36,092 bases of DNA from a virus, in IMG/VR virus record IMGVR_UViG_3300031974_000430, positions 1-36,092 of that record; one strand, written 5' to 3'. The notes under the pieces are model-generated. The model saw only the letters and a list, made by a program, of their open reading frames with translations. It ran no database searches and was not told the origin of the DNA. The number at the start of each line of letters is the position of its first letter. The first letter of the stretch is position 1. Below, piece after piece: positions 18,780 to 25,713 of the stretch. The translations under genes and the position numbers were made by a program.

Positions 18780-19215
18780 ATGGTCTACGTGATTGTGAAC
18801 GTCTTAGGTCAACATAGGCGTTCATAGCATCTTCTGCGGTGCCAGCGTAGTCAGTGATTGAACCCTCTGACCATGCTGCACCCCATTTGATTTTGCACCC
18901 AACCTCACGGGCTGCTGCCGCCATCGCATCACAGATGTCATCATACATATTCAATTCCCAAACGGGCGAAGGACCATCATAGGCTACTAAGTCCACGGCA
19001 TGTGACATTCCATCAGCTTGCGGAATATGCTTGCTATTCATTGTCTGGCTACGACCCATAGCAACCAAACGTTCTTGCTCTTTTACGGTTCGTAAGCCAC
19101 ACGTCACGCCGAAGTCGATCTTCGTCAGCTTAATAGCGCGTTTGACAGTTTCAGCCATGTCAGGGTGTACACCCTCTAAACGACCAAGGCTGCGTGTTGA
19201 TAAACTAAACGTCAT
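18745..19215 (-). CDS. Endolysin, M15 peptidase (VanY/L-Ala-D-Glu type)
   Basis: 156 residues. A zinc peptidase that cuts peptidoglycan cross-bridges at lysis. Zinc ligands are visible: His 63 and Asp 75 in 'SKHIPQADGMSHAVDL' and His 151 in 'DAPHYEL'. The substrate-side Arg is in 'GVTCGLRTVKEQERL' at about 42. The length suits a single catalytic domain, with no cell-wall-binding domain and no signal peptide, so it needs a holin; two holin-type genes lie just upstream and the start overlaps the nearer one (ATGA). Confidence 0.93.
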   Translation of the reverse strand: MTFSLSTRSLGRLEGVHPDMAETVKRAIKLTKIDFGVTCGLRTVKEQERLVAMGRSQTMNSKHIPQADGMSHAVDLVAYDGPSPVWELNMYDDICDAMAAAAREVGCKIKWGAAWSEGSITDYAGTAEDAMNAYVDLRRSQSRRPFIDAPHYELLV

Positions 19216-19607
19216 TTCGTCACCTTCTTAACTTTTTCATATGTTCGTAAACCGCCAATACCTAACAGGCCACCAAGAACAGTCATAAGCGTACCCATGT
19301 CAAACTCTGGCAGGGTAGGGATTTCCATACCCATTACCGTCATAACAAAAATGGCAAAAGGCTGGCCAACAAAGTGATAGAAAAAAGCAATCCCGCAAGT
19401 CCAACCAATGAAAGGACGCCAGCCACCCTTAAAAATACTGCCTGACGCTGCTTCAGCTTTGTTGACCTCGATCTGAGCAAGAGCCAAATTCTGGGCGTGT
19501 CGCTCGGACATGGTGGCGATGTCATGGGCCAGCTTGGCCTTGGTGTCGGCGTCCTCAACAAACTTGTCCAATAGGTGTGTGACGGGGCCAATTAACTTGT
19601 CAATCAT
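19212..19607 (-). CDS. Holin of the GTA 3TM type
   Basis: 131 residues. A polar helical N-terminus (residues 1-60, 'LAHDIATMSERHAQNLALAQ') precedes the hallmark 'GGWRPFIGWTCGIAFFYHFV' and two further hydrophobic segments, the last ending in 'MTVLGGLLGIGGLRTYEKVK'. This matches the three-segment holin family found in gene transfer agents and many alphaproteobacterial phages, where it opens the inner membrane for the endolysin. It overlaps the endolysin start and the upstream small membrane protein. Confidence 0.9.
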   Translation of the reverse strand: MIDKLIGPVTHLLDKFVEDADTKAKLAHDIATMSERHAQNLALAQIEVNKAEAASGSIFKGGWRPFIGWTCGIAFFYHFVGQPFAIFVMTVMGMEIPTLPEFDMGTLMTVLGGLLGIGGLRTYEKVKKVTK

Positions 19608-19810
19608 TTCTTAGCCTCGCCGTTCATCCAGATGCCGAAACATCCTGTAAGCGCCCCCATGCAAACCGATACAAGCCCAGCTTGCGCGTTAGTTACTTGC
19701 TCAGGTGGGATCGACATAAACCAATGCACAGATTGATATGTCAGGATCGTGACCGCCAGCATCATCAGGCGGGGGATGATTTTCCAATCATCTATAAACG
19801 TTCTAGCCAT
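19604..19810 (-). CDS. Two-span membrane protein, holin-like
   Basis: 68 residues: MARTFIDDWKIIPRLMMLAV opens with a charged segment and a first span, then 'SIPPEQVTNAQAGLVSVCMG' and a second span 'ALTGCFGIWMNGEAKK'. The N-A-Q-A-G-L-V-S-V-x-x-G-A-L-T-G core is familiar from small phage membrane proteins annotated as holins. It may be a second holin or an antiholin for the 3TM holin, whose start it overlaps. AAAGGAT precedes the ATG. Confidence 0.75.
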   Translation of the reverse strand: MARTFIDDWKIIPRLMMLAVTILTYQSVHWFMSIPPEQVTNAQAGLVSVCMGALTGCFGIWMNGEAKK

Positions 19811-19914
19811 TCCATATATCCTTTCGCTATCCGTCTATCTGACGTGATAATAGCGATCTTATTGTCGTGCGTCAAAACCGCCCACTGATTGCGTCTAAGT
19901 TGGATTAACTTCAA
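19792..19914 (-). CDS. Possible small ORF, uncertain start
   Basis: A frame ending 'WAVLTHDNKIAIITSDRRIA' KGYMEWLERL fills the 84-base space between two coupled genes and looks protein-like, but it has no ATG there; TTG at 19914 (40 codons) or 19875 (27 codons) would be needed. Overlap with the membrane gene start is 19 bases. The longer ATG-initiated reading to 20010 overlaps its neighbour by over 100 bases and is unlikely. Confidence 0.25.
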   Translation of the reverse strand: MKLIQLRRNQWAVLTHDNKIAIITSDRRIAKGYMEWLERL

Positions 19915-20071
19915 GGCAAGCAACAGTCTGGCTGTTGTGTACAACCAAACCCTCCTTTGCCTTTCTCCGCTCTTGTTCGCATTCTTGCAACGTACCAAAT
20001 GACGGACCAATTTGATAATACTTCAATGAAGTTGCTGGTATGTACTGTATAAACACAAGTATATACAACAT
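19895..20071 (-). CDS. Small secreted-type protein
   Basis: 58 residues from ATG 20071, which shares one base with the upstream stop (TGATG) and has GGGGA 9 bases ahead. MLYILVFIQYIPATSLKYYQ is a short signal-peptide-like hydrophobic start. Two Cys follow in 'FGTLQECEQERRKAKEGLVV' and 'QTVACLEVNPT', spaced to form one disulfide. Small periplasmic proteins of this form are common in phage lysis regions, with unknown role. It could be an outer-membrane-facing lysis accessory. Confidence 0.6.
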   Translation of the reverse strand: MLYILVFIQYIPATSLKYYQIGPSFGTLQECEQERRKAKEGLVVHNSQTVACLEVNPT

Positions 20072-20538
20072 CACCATTTCCCCGCATTTCTACCAAGCCA
20101 CCATAAAACGGCGAATAAGGCGGCTACACCACCTGCTATGCACAGTATGGTCACAATTAGCTCTATACGCTCCTCACGCGCCTTCTCAGCGGCTCTACGG
20201 GCCTGTTTGCGGGCAATCCTAGCATCAGCTTGGTACTTTACCCACCGATCCCATGTGCCACTAGGCGCGTACAAGCGGCAAAAACTCTCCAATTCTTTAC
20301 GTTTTTCGCGTAAGTCTTCAAGGTGTTGGAAATGCTCCCAATCCGATATGTCCTTGCCAAGAAGATTAGCTAAAGGATCATTTTGCTTTTTCTTGTGTAG
20401 TGTTTCTAATTCTTCTTCAGCTTGCAGGAATTTACCAACTTCTGAAACCAAGCCCGTGACCTCTTTGCCATTTTGCAGGCAGGTTCTAATCACTCCGTAT
20501 GCAGCATTTGCGGCTGCTATGGTTTCAAGAATAGCCAT
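20071..20538 (-). CDS. Coiled-coil protein with C-terminal membrane anchor
   Basis: 155 residues. MAILETIAAANAAYGVIRTC LQNGKEV begins an N-terminal block recurring in marine phages. A charged coiled coil (about 40-130, 'EEELETLHKKKQNDPLANLL', 'QARRAAEKAREERIEL') is followed by one membrane span, 'VTILCIAGGVAALFAVLWWL', close to the C-terminus. The arrangement is the reverse of an Rz inner-membrane spanin (which has an N-terminal span), so I do not call it a spanin. Located in the lysis block; function unknown. Confidence 0.7.
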   Translation of the reverse strand: MAILETIAAANAAYGVIRTCLQNGKEVTGLVSEVGKFLQAEEELETLHKKKQNDPLANLLGKDISDWEHFQHLEDLREKRKELESFCRLYAPSGTWDRWVKYQADARIARKQARRAAEKAREERIELIVTILCIAGGVAALFAVLWWLGRNAGKW

Positions 20539-20539
20539 G

Positions 20540-20680
20540 TCATTTCACTAAAGCATCATTCAGCAGAATGATCTCCAGCCTCTGCACGGCTAACTGTAGC
20601 TCGTTAGTGGTTTTGATGTTCCACCCAATCAGACCCATGACCGCAGCGAACAGCACGGATATGATTGCTTTCTGATCCAT
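20540..20680 (-). CDS. Small single-span membrane protein (46 residues)
   Basis: MDQKAIISVLFAAVMGLIGW is one membrane span, followed by an amphipathic helix 'NIKTTNELQLAVQRLEIILL' with heptad-like spacing. It starts 1 base after the preceding TAA and its stop lies 1 base before the next ATG, so the three genes are tightly coupled. The layout parallels the 71-residue protein upstream (span, then helix), suggesting a duplicated or paired unit. Confidence 0.6.
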   Translation of the reverse strand: MDQKAIISVLFAAVMGLIGWNIKTTNELQLAVQRLEIILLNDALVK

Positions 20681-20681
20681 G

Positions 20682-20897
20682 TTACTTCGTCATTAGCTGA
20701 TGGATGTCCTTGCGCATTTCTTTCTGATCGCTGCGCATTTCTTCCATCATCTTTATCATCATGTCGGTTTTTTGCTCTAATAACTGAACCTTGGATTGGT
20801 TGGTCAAAATGTTATTCAATACCCACCATACCGCGCCGATTACTGCGCCAACCATTGCAATAAACAATGCCGTATAATCCTGTATGAATTTCATCAT
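20682..20897 (-). CDS. Single-span membrane protein with coiled coil
   Basis: 71 residues from ATG 20897 (MMKFIQDYTALF); an ATG one codon later is equivalent, and AGGG precedes. 'FIAMVGAVIGAVWWVLNNIL' is the span, and the remainder 'VQLLEQKTDMMIKMMEEMRS DQKEMRKDIHQL' is a clear coiled coil. An inner-membrane spanin or a holin-type protein would have this layout, but it is short for a spanin. It is part of the crowded membrane block between capsid and endolysin. Confidence 0.65.
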   Translation of the reverse strand: MMKFIQDYTALFIAMVGAVIGAVWWVLNNILTNQSKVQLLEQKTDMMIKMMEEMRSDQKEMRKDIHQLMTK

Positions 20898-20904
20898 CCG
20901 AACC

Positions 20905-21189
20905 CTAGTAACCATTTGCAATCAACTTGCCGTAATCACCCGACATTAACTTCTTTTTAACATATTCTGCGAACTCTTGCGACCCCAGTTTCAAACCGCT
21001 TTCATTCAACCACATTTCGACCACAACAAACGGGATACGACCCGCCAAGCGCATGTCAGATCGCACGTTGTGACCCTCAATGTTACGCTCTTTGTTCCAG
21101 TCCAAAATACGCTGAATGTCTTGCTGACGATTGACGACAACCTTCCCATCTTCAACAGCGTAATTTGTGTTTAGAATAGTATCAGTCAT
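20905..21189 (-). CDS. Conserved hypothetical protein downstream of capsid
   Basis: 94 residues: 'DIQRILDWNKERNIEGHNVR', then 'LAGRIPFVVVEMWLNESGLK' and 'EYVKKKLMSGDYGKLIANGY'. The R-I-P-x-V-V-x-E-x-W strand-helix is a pattern I recognise from a protein often found close to head genes of marine podoviruses, without a known role. It starts inside the preceding 57-residue gene (8-base overlap). Confidence 0.65.
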   Translation of the reverse strand: MTDTILNTNYAVEDGKVVVNRQQDIQRILDWNKERNIEGHNVRSDMRLAGRIPFVVVEMWLNESGLKLGSQEFAEYVKKKLMSGDYGKLIANGY

Positions 21190-21355
21190 TTTTCTTTGGC
21201 CTACCGCGTTTCTTAGGTGCTTCTTTTACTTCTTCTGCAAAACCATTAGCAATCATCACTTTGGCTTCTGCTGCTGTAACTTCTAGCACTTCGCCCTTTT
21301 CAGTCTTGCGACCTTCGACCCAAGGCTTGCGGTCTGTCGTAATTTTAATTTTCAT
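21182..21355 (-). CDS. Small protein with basic AT-hook-like tail
   Basis: 57 residues: MKIKITTDRKPWVEGRKTEK, 'VLEVTAAEAKVMIANGFAEE' and the tail VKEAPKKRGRPKKND. The body has the small beta/helix layout of proteins that accompany phage capsid genes; the R-G-R-P core of the tail is AT-hook-like and may touch packaged DNA. AGGGG precedes the ATG. It is the first gene after the terminator-like hairpin that follows the capsid gene. Confidence 0.65.
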   Translation of the reverse strand: MKIKITTDRKPWVEGRKTEKGEVLEVTAAEAKVMIANGFAEEVKEAPKKRGRPKKND

Positions 21356-21378
21356 ATCAAACCCCTGTGTGTGTGAAA

Positions 21379-21394
21379 GGGGGCCGAAGCCCCC
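21379..21394 (-). terminator. Hairpin terminator after the capsid gene
   Basis: The minus-strand sequence GGGGGC-TTCG-GCCCCC, followed by TTTC, is a six-GC-pair stem with a very stable UUCG loop, just downstream of the capsid stop. The short T-run suggests partial termination, which would lower expression of the lysis block relative to capsid, or RNA 3'-end protection. Confidence 0.7.
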
Positions 21395-21400
21395 AATCTA

Positions 21401-22357
21401 TTAGCTAACGTCTGCGATAACGCCGTGTGCTTTCTCTGATGTGACCTGTAGGCCATATTCAGCAGAGATCAAACGACGCTCTGACAGACCGTTTTTCGCA
21501 AGTGGTTCTTGCTTTGCAGTCTGTAGATACGCAACCGCTGCGTAGTTTGGATCAAGTACGAACACATCGCGTGAACGAATGTGACGCGCTGGAACAATCT
21601 GCAATTCACCGAAGTCTGAGATATAGACGTCGATTGCTGCGTTCAGCTTGCTATCTTCTGCTTCTTTGTAACGTGTCGCGTTACCTGTGAAAGTAGAGAT
21701 AGTTTGCTTTTGCGATGATCCACATAGAACAACACTTGGCTCTGCGCCTTCATCCCAACAATCAGCAATAACACCCTTTAAGATAGTTTCTGTGATCGCA
21801 CGTTGTGTTCCATCTGTTGCTGCTGCGTCTGGATAACCCGCTGAACCTGCGCCAGATGTTGTGCCATCTGCACCACCTGCACCACGGGCTGTGTTGGTTG
21901 TCAAGAACGCAGGTAGACCCGCTGTTTGACGCGCTGTTGACGCTGTACCCGCTGATGCAGCTACGTTGTCCAACAACATTTTTTCCATGTCGCGCTTCAT
22001 TTCTGACAGCTTGTAAGCAACCTGCTTTGCAACAGTTTGCGCATCAGCAACACCATTAACCGCTTGGTTAGTGGATGAAACTTCTACAGTTTTTGTAGAA
22101 ATCTGTGTGTAGTTGCCTTTGCGTACTGCATTGGTTGGCGCTGAGTTTGTCGCCGCGTCGCCTTCAACCGCACGGTTGTCTGCTGCTGCCGCTAGGTCAA
22201 CTTCACTCCACTCGAAGTAAGTATTATCGACGTTGCGTGTGCCGATTGAACTCATAAAAACAGTTTCAAGAGGCGATATGGATGCCAATGCAGCATCAAG
22301 GTCTTCACGAATTGTAGACACATTATATGTCTGGTTTGTATTTGCATTTACAGCCAT
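21401..22357 (-). CDS. Major capsid protein (SU10/DUF5309 type)
   Basis: 318 residues. 'FMSSIGTRNVDNTYFEWSEV', 'RKGNYTQISTKTVEVSSTNQ', 'AYKLSEMKRDMEKMLLDNVA', a Gly/Ala-rich loop at about 150-190, 'GVIADCWDEGAEPSVVLCGS' and 'LQIVPARHIRSRDVFVLDPN' follow the order expected of the SU10-type HK97-fold capsid family. The K-G-N-Y-T-Q-I-x-x-K-T strand and the E-x-K-R-D-M-E helix are the main signatures. The scaffold gene directly precedes it (27-base gap with a GGATC ribosome-binding site), and a strong hairpin follows. Confidence 0.92.
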   Translation of the reverse strand: MAVNANTNQTYNVSTIREDLDAALASISPLETVFMSSIGTRNVDNTYFEWSEVDLAAAADNRAVEGDAATNSAPTNAVRKGNYTQISTKTVEVSSTNQAVNGVADAQTVAKQVAYKLSEMKRDMEKMLLDNVAASAGTASTARQTAGLPAFLTTNTARGAGGADGTTSGAGSAGYPDAAATDGTQRAITETILKGVIADCWDEGAEPSVVLCGSSQKQTISTFTGNATRYKEAEDSKLNAAIDVYISDFGELQIVPARHIRSRDVFVLDPNYAAVAYLQTAKQEPLAKNGLSERRLISAEYGLQVTSEKAHGVIADVS

Positions 22358-22384
22358 TGGACTGATCCTTTCAAAGCAAAAGTT

Positions 22385-23377
22385 TTAAGAGAGCAAAAAG
22401 TTAGCAACATCATCTATGCTGCCGCGTTTCTGCATGTTTGCCTTCGCTTGCTTTCTTTGACGCTGCTTGTCAGTTTGCGTAGACTTTTTCGCAGATGGTT
22501 TAGCAACAGGCGGCTTATCAGCTACCTTTGCTTTAGCCTGATCTTTACGTGCGACTGCTTCACGATAGCGTAGTGCATCACGCAAGATTGCGACTTCCTC
22601 TGCGGTTTGGACTGTAGAAAGCATTTCATCCGTTAGTTTGTAATGCTTCTTAGCCTTTGTCGTAATGTCCATCATAACGGCATCACGCTTTTGCGGATCA
22701 GCGAACTCTGGCATCCATTCAGCTAAACGCGCGGCCTCTTGTTCAAGGCGTTGTGCTTGCTGTTGGCGCTGTTGTTGCTGTTGCTGTTGAGACAGTGCTT
22801 GCGCTTGCTGCTCCCATGCTCTCCGCTTATCTACTGCACGACGGTACTCTGCCTCTGCCTCTAAATAGCCCAGAGGGTCACTAGCGCGTAGTTCCTCGGA
22901 TGGATATTCTGGTACAGGGGGGATACCATCTTGCTGCAACTGTTGCATCATAGATTGCAATTGTTGGCGTTCTTGGTTGGTCTGCTGAATTAGCGTTTCA
23001 ACCGCTTTACGGGCTTCGGCGTTTTCTGCCATACCCTTTTGGATGTACTCTTGCCCTGAATAACCACGCAGTAACTCGTCCAAGGGTACCTGCTTTTCTC
23101 TACCATCAACCTTGACAGTATAAAGCGGCTCTTGCTCGGTTTCGGGTTGTTCGTTCTCAACATCCGCAACATCGTCATCAAACTCTAAGTCATCGTCGGA
23201 CAATGTATCGACGTCATCCTGACCCTCGGCCTCTGCTTCTATCGCCTCTGGCTGTTCGTCAACAACCTGATCGACAATATCATCAGGTGCTTCATCAGAA
23301 TTAACTGGCGCGTCCATAATCAAGTTTTCGGCAACTGCGCCTATATCGTTACCGTTGATCGGTTCAGTCGTTTCCAC
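22385..23377 (-). CDS. Capsid scaffolding protein (GTG start)
   Basis: 330 residues. The start is GTG at 23377 with AAGGAA ahead. Very acidic N-terminus (about 1-85), then 'YTVKVDGREKQVPLDELLRG', a long Gln-rich coiled coil (about 130-220, with a run of seven Gln) and a basic C-terminus 'QRKQAKANMQKRGSIDDVAN' that would bind the capsid shell, as in known scaffolds. Acidic-coil-basic layout, length and place just before the capsid gene all fit. It overlaps the upstream small gene by 14 bases. Confidence 0.85.
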   Translation of the reverse strand: METTEPINGNDIGAVAENLIMDAPVNSDEAPDDIVDQVVDEQPEAIEAEAEGQDDVDTLSDDDLEFDDDVADVENEQPETEQEPLYTVKVDGREKQVPLDELLRGYSGQEYIQKGMAENAEARKAVETLIQQTNQERQQLQSMMQQLQQDGIPPVPEYPSEELRASDPLGYLEAEAEYRRAVDKRRAWEQQAQALSQQQQQQQRQQQAQRLEQEAARLAEWMPEFADPQKRDAVMMDITTKAKKHYKLTDEMLSTVQTAEEVAILRDALRYREAVARKDQAKAKVADKPPVAKPSAKKSTQTDKQRQRKQAKANMQKRGSIDDVANFLLS

Positions 23378-23615
23378 GGTGCTGTTCCTTCCGTTTCTTG
23401 AGGATCGTCACGGCGTCTACATCTGCCTTTAGACTAACCTCGATTGCATTTAGCGCACGAATGATTGCGTGTGCTTCTTCTCGCCCCTCAACGTCTGAGG
23501 CAGCGCTATCTGCGAAAATGTCTTTCTGACGTTTCCGCAAATCCTTCATAGTATCAATAAAGTGTTCGTGATCTAGCAGTGCTTTAGAACGTGCTGCCCG
23601 TATCTCAATATCCAC
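23364..23615 (-). CDS. Small helical protein between portal and scaffold (GTG start)
   Basis: 83 residues: MDIEIRAARSKALLDHEHFI, then 'DLRKRQKDIFADSAASDVEG' and 'LNAIEVSLKADVDAVTILKK'. Two charged helices, no motif. Start is GTG at 23615, inside the last codons of the portal gene (GGGAGCAATGG is the ribosome-binding stretch). Likely a head-assembly accessory from position. Confidence 0.65.
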   Translation of the reverse strand: MDIEIRAARSKALLDHEHFIDTMKDLRKRQKDIFADSAASDVEGREEAHAIIRALNAIEVSLKADVDAVTILKKRKEQHRGND

Positions 23616-25704
23616 CCATTGCTCCCATCATGTTTGCATTGTGTTCGCGGATCGCTGCTTGTTCTTCTTTGACCTGCTGAACATCTACTGCTGTACCGTA
23701 TTTACCCAGTATCTCGGCAACCTTAACTGCCAAGTCCTGAACCATATCATCACGCGCCAAATCATCATCCATCGCTAACTTGTGCATCTTGTACTGCTGA
23801 TCCATCTGAGCTTTTGCTAAGTCTACTTGCGCGCGCGTTTGCGTTTTCATTGCTTCAGCTTGCATAAACGCTGCATTTGGATCGGGCATTGGTGGCTGTT
23901 GCGCTGCTGCTTGCTGCTGCTGCATCAACATCTGCTGCTCAATCTCTGGTGTAATTGGCAAGAAGTAACGCTCTGAATTACGCACACCACCCATCGCCAA
24001 CAAATCAGCCATTGTGTTGCGCATCTGTGTGAGCGTCACAACGCCATTCATAGGCCCGTATGTCTGGTAAACCTGCTGCTGGATCGTAAACGCCTGCATC
24101 AACGCCGCAGCGCGCTCTTGCTCACGACCCGTGCCAATACCTACGTTTACAATCAAATCCATTTCAGGATCAAAGTTGGCTGGGTTTACTGGCACAAACT
24201 GGTTATTCAAGCGCGCGATTTCTTCGCCATCAACATTTTTGATCGCCAAGTCCAAGATAATGCGGAACAAGCGACGCATACCGCCCTCTGCGATATTTCG
24301 TGCGATAACCTCTGCCTGACCCGCCTGACCTTCAATAGACGCCGCAACGCTGGTTGCTGTCGCGCTCTTGAGTACGTCTGGATCAAGACCCTGCGCCATC
24401 TTCGAAACGCCCGTCTTATTATCCACAAGCTGATCAAAATACTGCAACGCTGGCAATGTTTGACCCGCTGTAAACGGTACGGCCATTTCACCAACCGCAC
24501 CCATTTGCTTTACACGAACGATGCGACCAATCTCGTTATTCAGCAAGTCATCAATATTGGCCTGCCCATCAACGATCTGTAGCGCTGGGTTGTTTGTCAG
24601 TGCCACGTTGTCCAAAACACCGCGCAGCATGGATGTGGCCGCGTCCTGATCGTGCATCACCAAATCAACCAATGACGTACCGAAGAACGCATGTGGCTCT
24701 GGATCGACCTCAAAGATCGCGTATGGGGCCATATCAGCTTCATAAAAGTTCAATAGCTTGTATCCAGCACCCGCACATAGGAATTGGTACAAACGTGGCT
24801 TACCAGTGCCGTCAATGTCCAATTCCATATATGCTGTCGTAACGCTGACTTTCTTAGATGCTGCTGATGTGTTTTCGTCATCATCTTCGTCAACAGTGTA
24901 ACCGCGACGCTCAAATTCTGCTTCGTCATCCATCGCTGAATAACGGCCACCGTCAACATCGCTTAGTTCTTCCAGATCAAAACCCATTGCCAACAAGTCT
25001 GCGATCCGCATTTCTGTGGTGTGACCAATTACATAGAAGTCATCAACTGACCGCGCGTTTCGATCCACAAAGAAGTCTTCTGGTGGTACACTTTCAACCT
25101 TGATGTCACCCTTGGTAATGGTGCGCGCAATGCGAACATCGTGCATAGGCATTTCGATCTCAATGCCCATCTCATCGACTTCAATCGACATCGTTTCAGT
25201 ATGCTCAAGAACCTCTACATCGTCTTGCTCGACCAACAACTGCATAGCGTCATCTGTCAAACCTGAGAAAGTATGGATTTCTTGTTCTTCGCTTTCGTCA
25301 AAGTAAGCAAGCGCAATGCCTGCTTTCTTAACCATAGCATCTTGTAGAACGTCATTAAGAATACGGTATCCATCTTGCTGCTGAAACTTATAACCGATGT
25401 AGCTGGTCATCTGTTCAGCAAGCGCAACATCCTCGGCGTTGCGCGGCTGAAACTCTACAAACTTGTCATTGGTCAAAAAAATACGCTGAATGCTAGGCTT
25501 GATCCCACGCACCACTTCACGGCACTTCGTCGCAACAACTTGGCTGCGGCCTTCTTCGAAACCTATATCAACCTCGCCATCAAAGTAGCGCTGGGCCTTG
25601 ACACGTTGCGGTGAAATCTCGCCTTCGATAAAGTCTACCGCGTCCATGATTGCTTTGGAAACGATGCCTTCTATTTCTGTGCGACCTAGTTTTTCAAGTT
25701 TCAT
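23605..25704 (-). CDS. Portal protein (P22/SU10 type)
   Basis: 699 residues. The dodecameric ring at the packaging vertex. 'YFDGEVDIGFEEGRSQVVAT' is the clip/wing entry seen in P22-type portals, then 'GYRILNDVLQDAMVKKAGIA', 'DIKVESVPPEDFFVDRNARS' and 'PHAFFGTSLVDLVMHDQDAA' with 'TSMLRGVLDNVALTNNPALQ', all in the family order. The C-terminus (about 590-680) is Gln/Met/Ala-rich helix (barrel). Length is normal for the group. It is followed by helper, scaffold and capsid genes in the same transcript. Confidence 0.93.
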   Translation of the reverse strand: MKLEKLGRTEIEGIVSKAIMDAVDFIEGEISPQRVKAQRYFDGEVDIGFEEGRSQVVATKCREVVRGIKPSIQRIFLTNDKFVEFQPRNAEDVALAEQMTSYIGYKFQQQDGYRILNDVLQDAMVKKAGIALAYFDESEEQEIHTFSGLTDDAMQLLVEQDDVEVLEHTETMSIEVDEMGIEIEMPMHDVRIARTITKGDIKVESVPPEDFFVDRNARSVDDFYVIGHTTEMRIADLLAMGFDLEELSDVDGGRYSAMDDEAEFERRGYTVDEDDDENTSAASKKVSVTTAYMELDIDGTGKPRLYQFLCAGAGYKLLNFYEADMAPYAIFEVDPEPHAFFGTSLVDLVMHDQDAATSMLRGVLDNVALTNNPALQIVDGQANIDDLLNNEIGRIVRVKQMGAVGEMAVPFTAGQTLPALQYFDQLVDNKTGVSKMAQGLDPDVLKSATATSVAASIEGQAGQAEVIARNIAEGGMRRLFRIILDLAIKNVDGEEIARLNNQFVPVNPANFDPEMDLIVNVGIGTGREQERAAALMQAFTIQQQVYQTYGPMNGVVTLTQMRNTMADLLAMGGVRNSERYFLPITPEIEQQMLMQQQQAAAQQPPMPDPNAAFMQAEAMKTQTRAQVDLAKAQMDQQYKMHKLAMDDDLARDDMVQDLAVKVAEILGKYGTAVDVQQVKEEQAAIREHNANMMGAMGGY

Positions 25705-25713
25705 GTCGTTTCC

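Noticed and set aside
19792-20010. Full 72-codon frame in the lysis block
   Set aside because: It overlaps the better supported 19895-20071 gene by over 100 bases; only its last part is kept as a low-confidence entry.
20071-20538. Rz-type inner-membrane spanin
   Set aside because: The membrane span is at the C-terminus and no Rz1-type lipoprotein gene is embedded or adjacent.
24118-24582. Plus-strand open frame of 154 codons
   Set aside because: Antisense shadow of the portal gene; no family resemblance and no coupling to any plus-strand gene.
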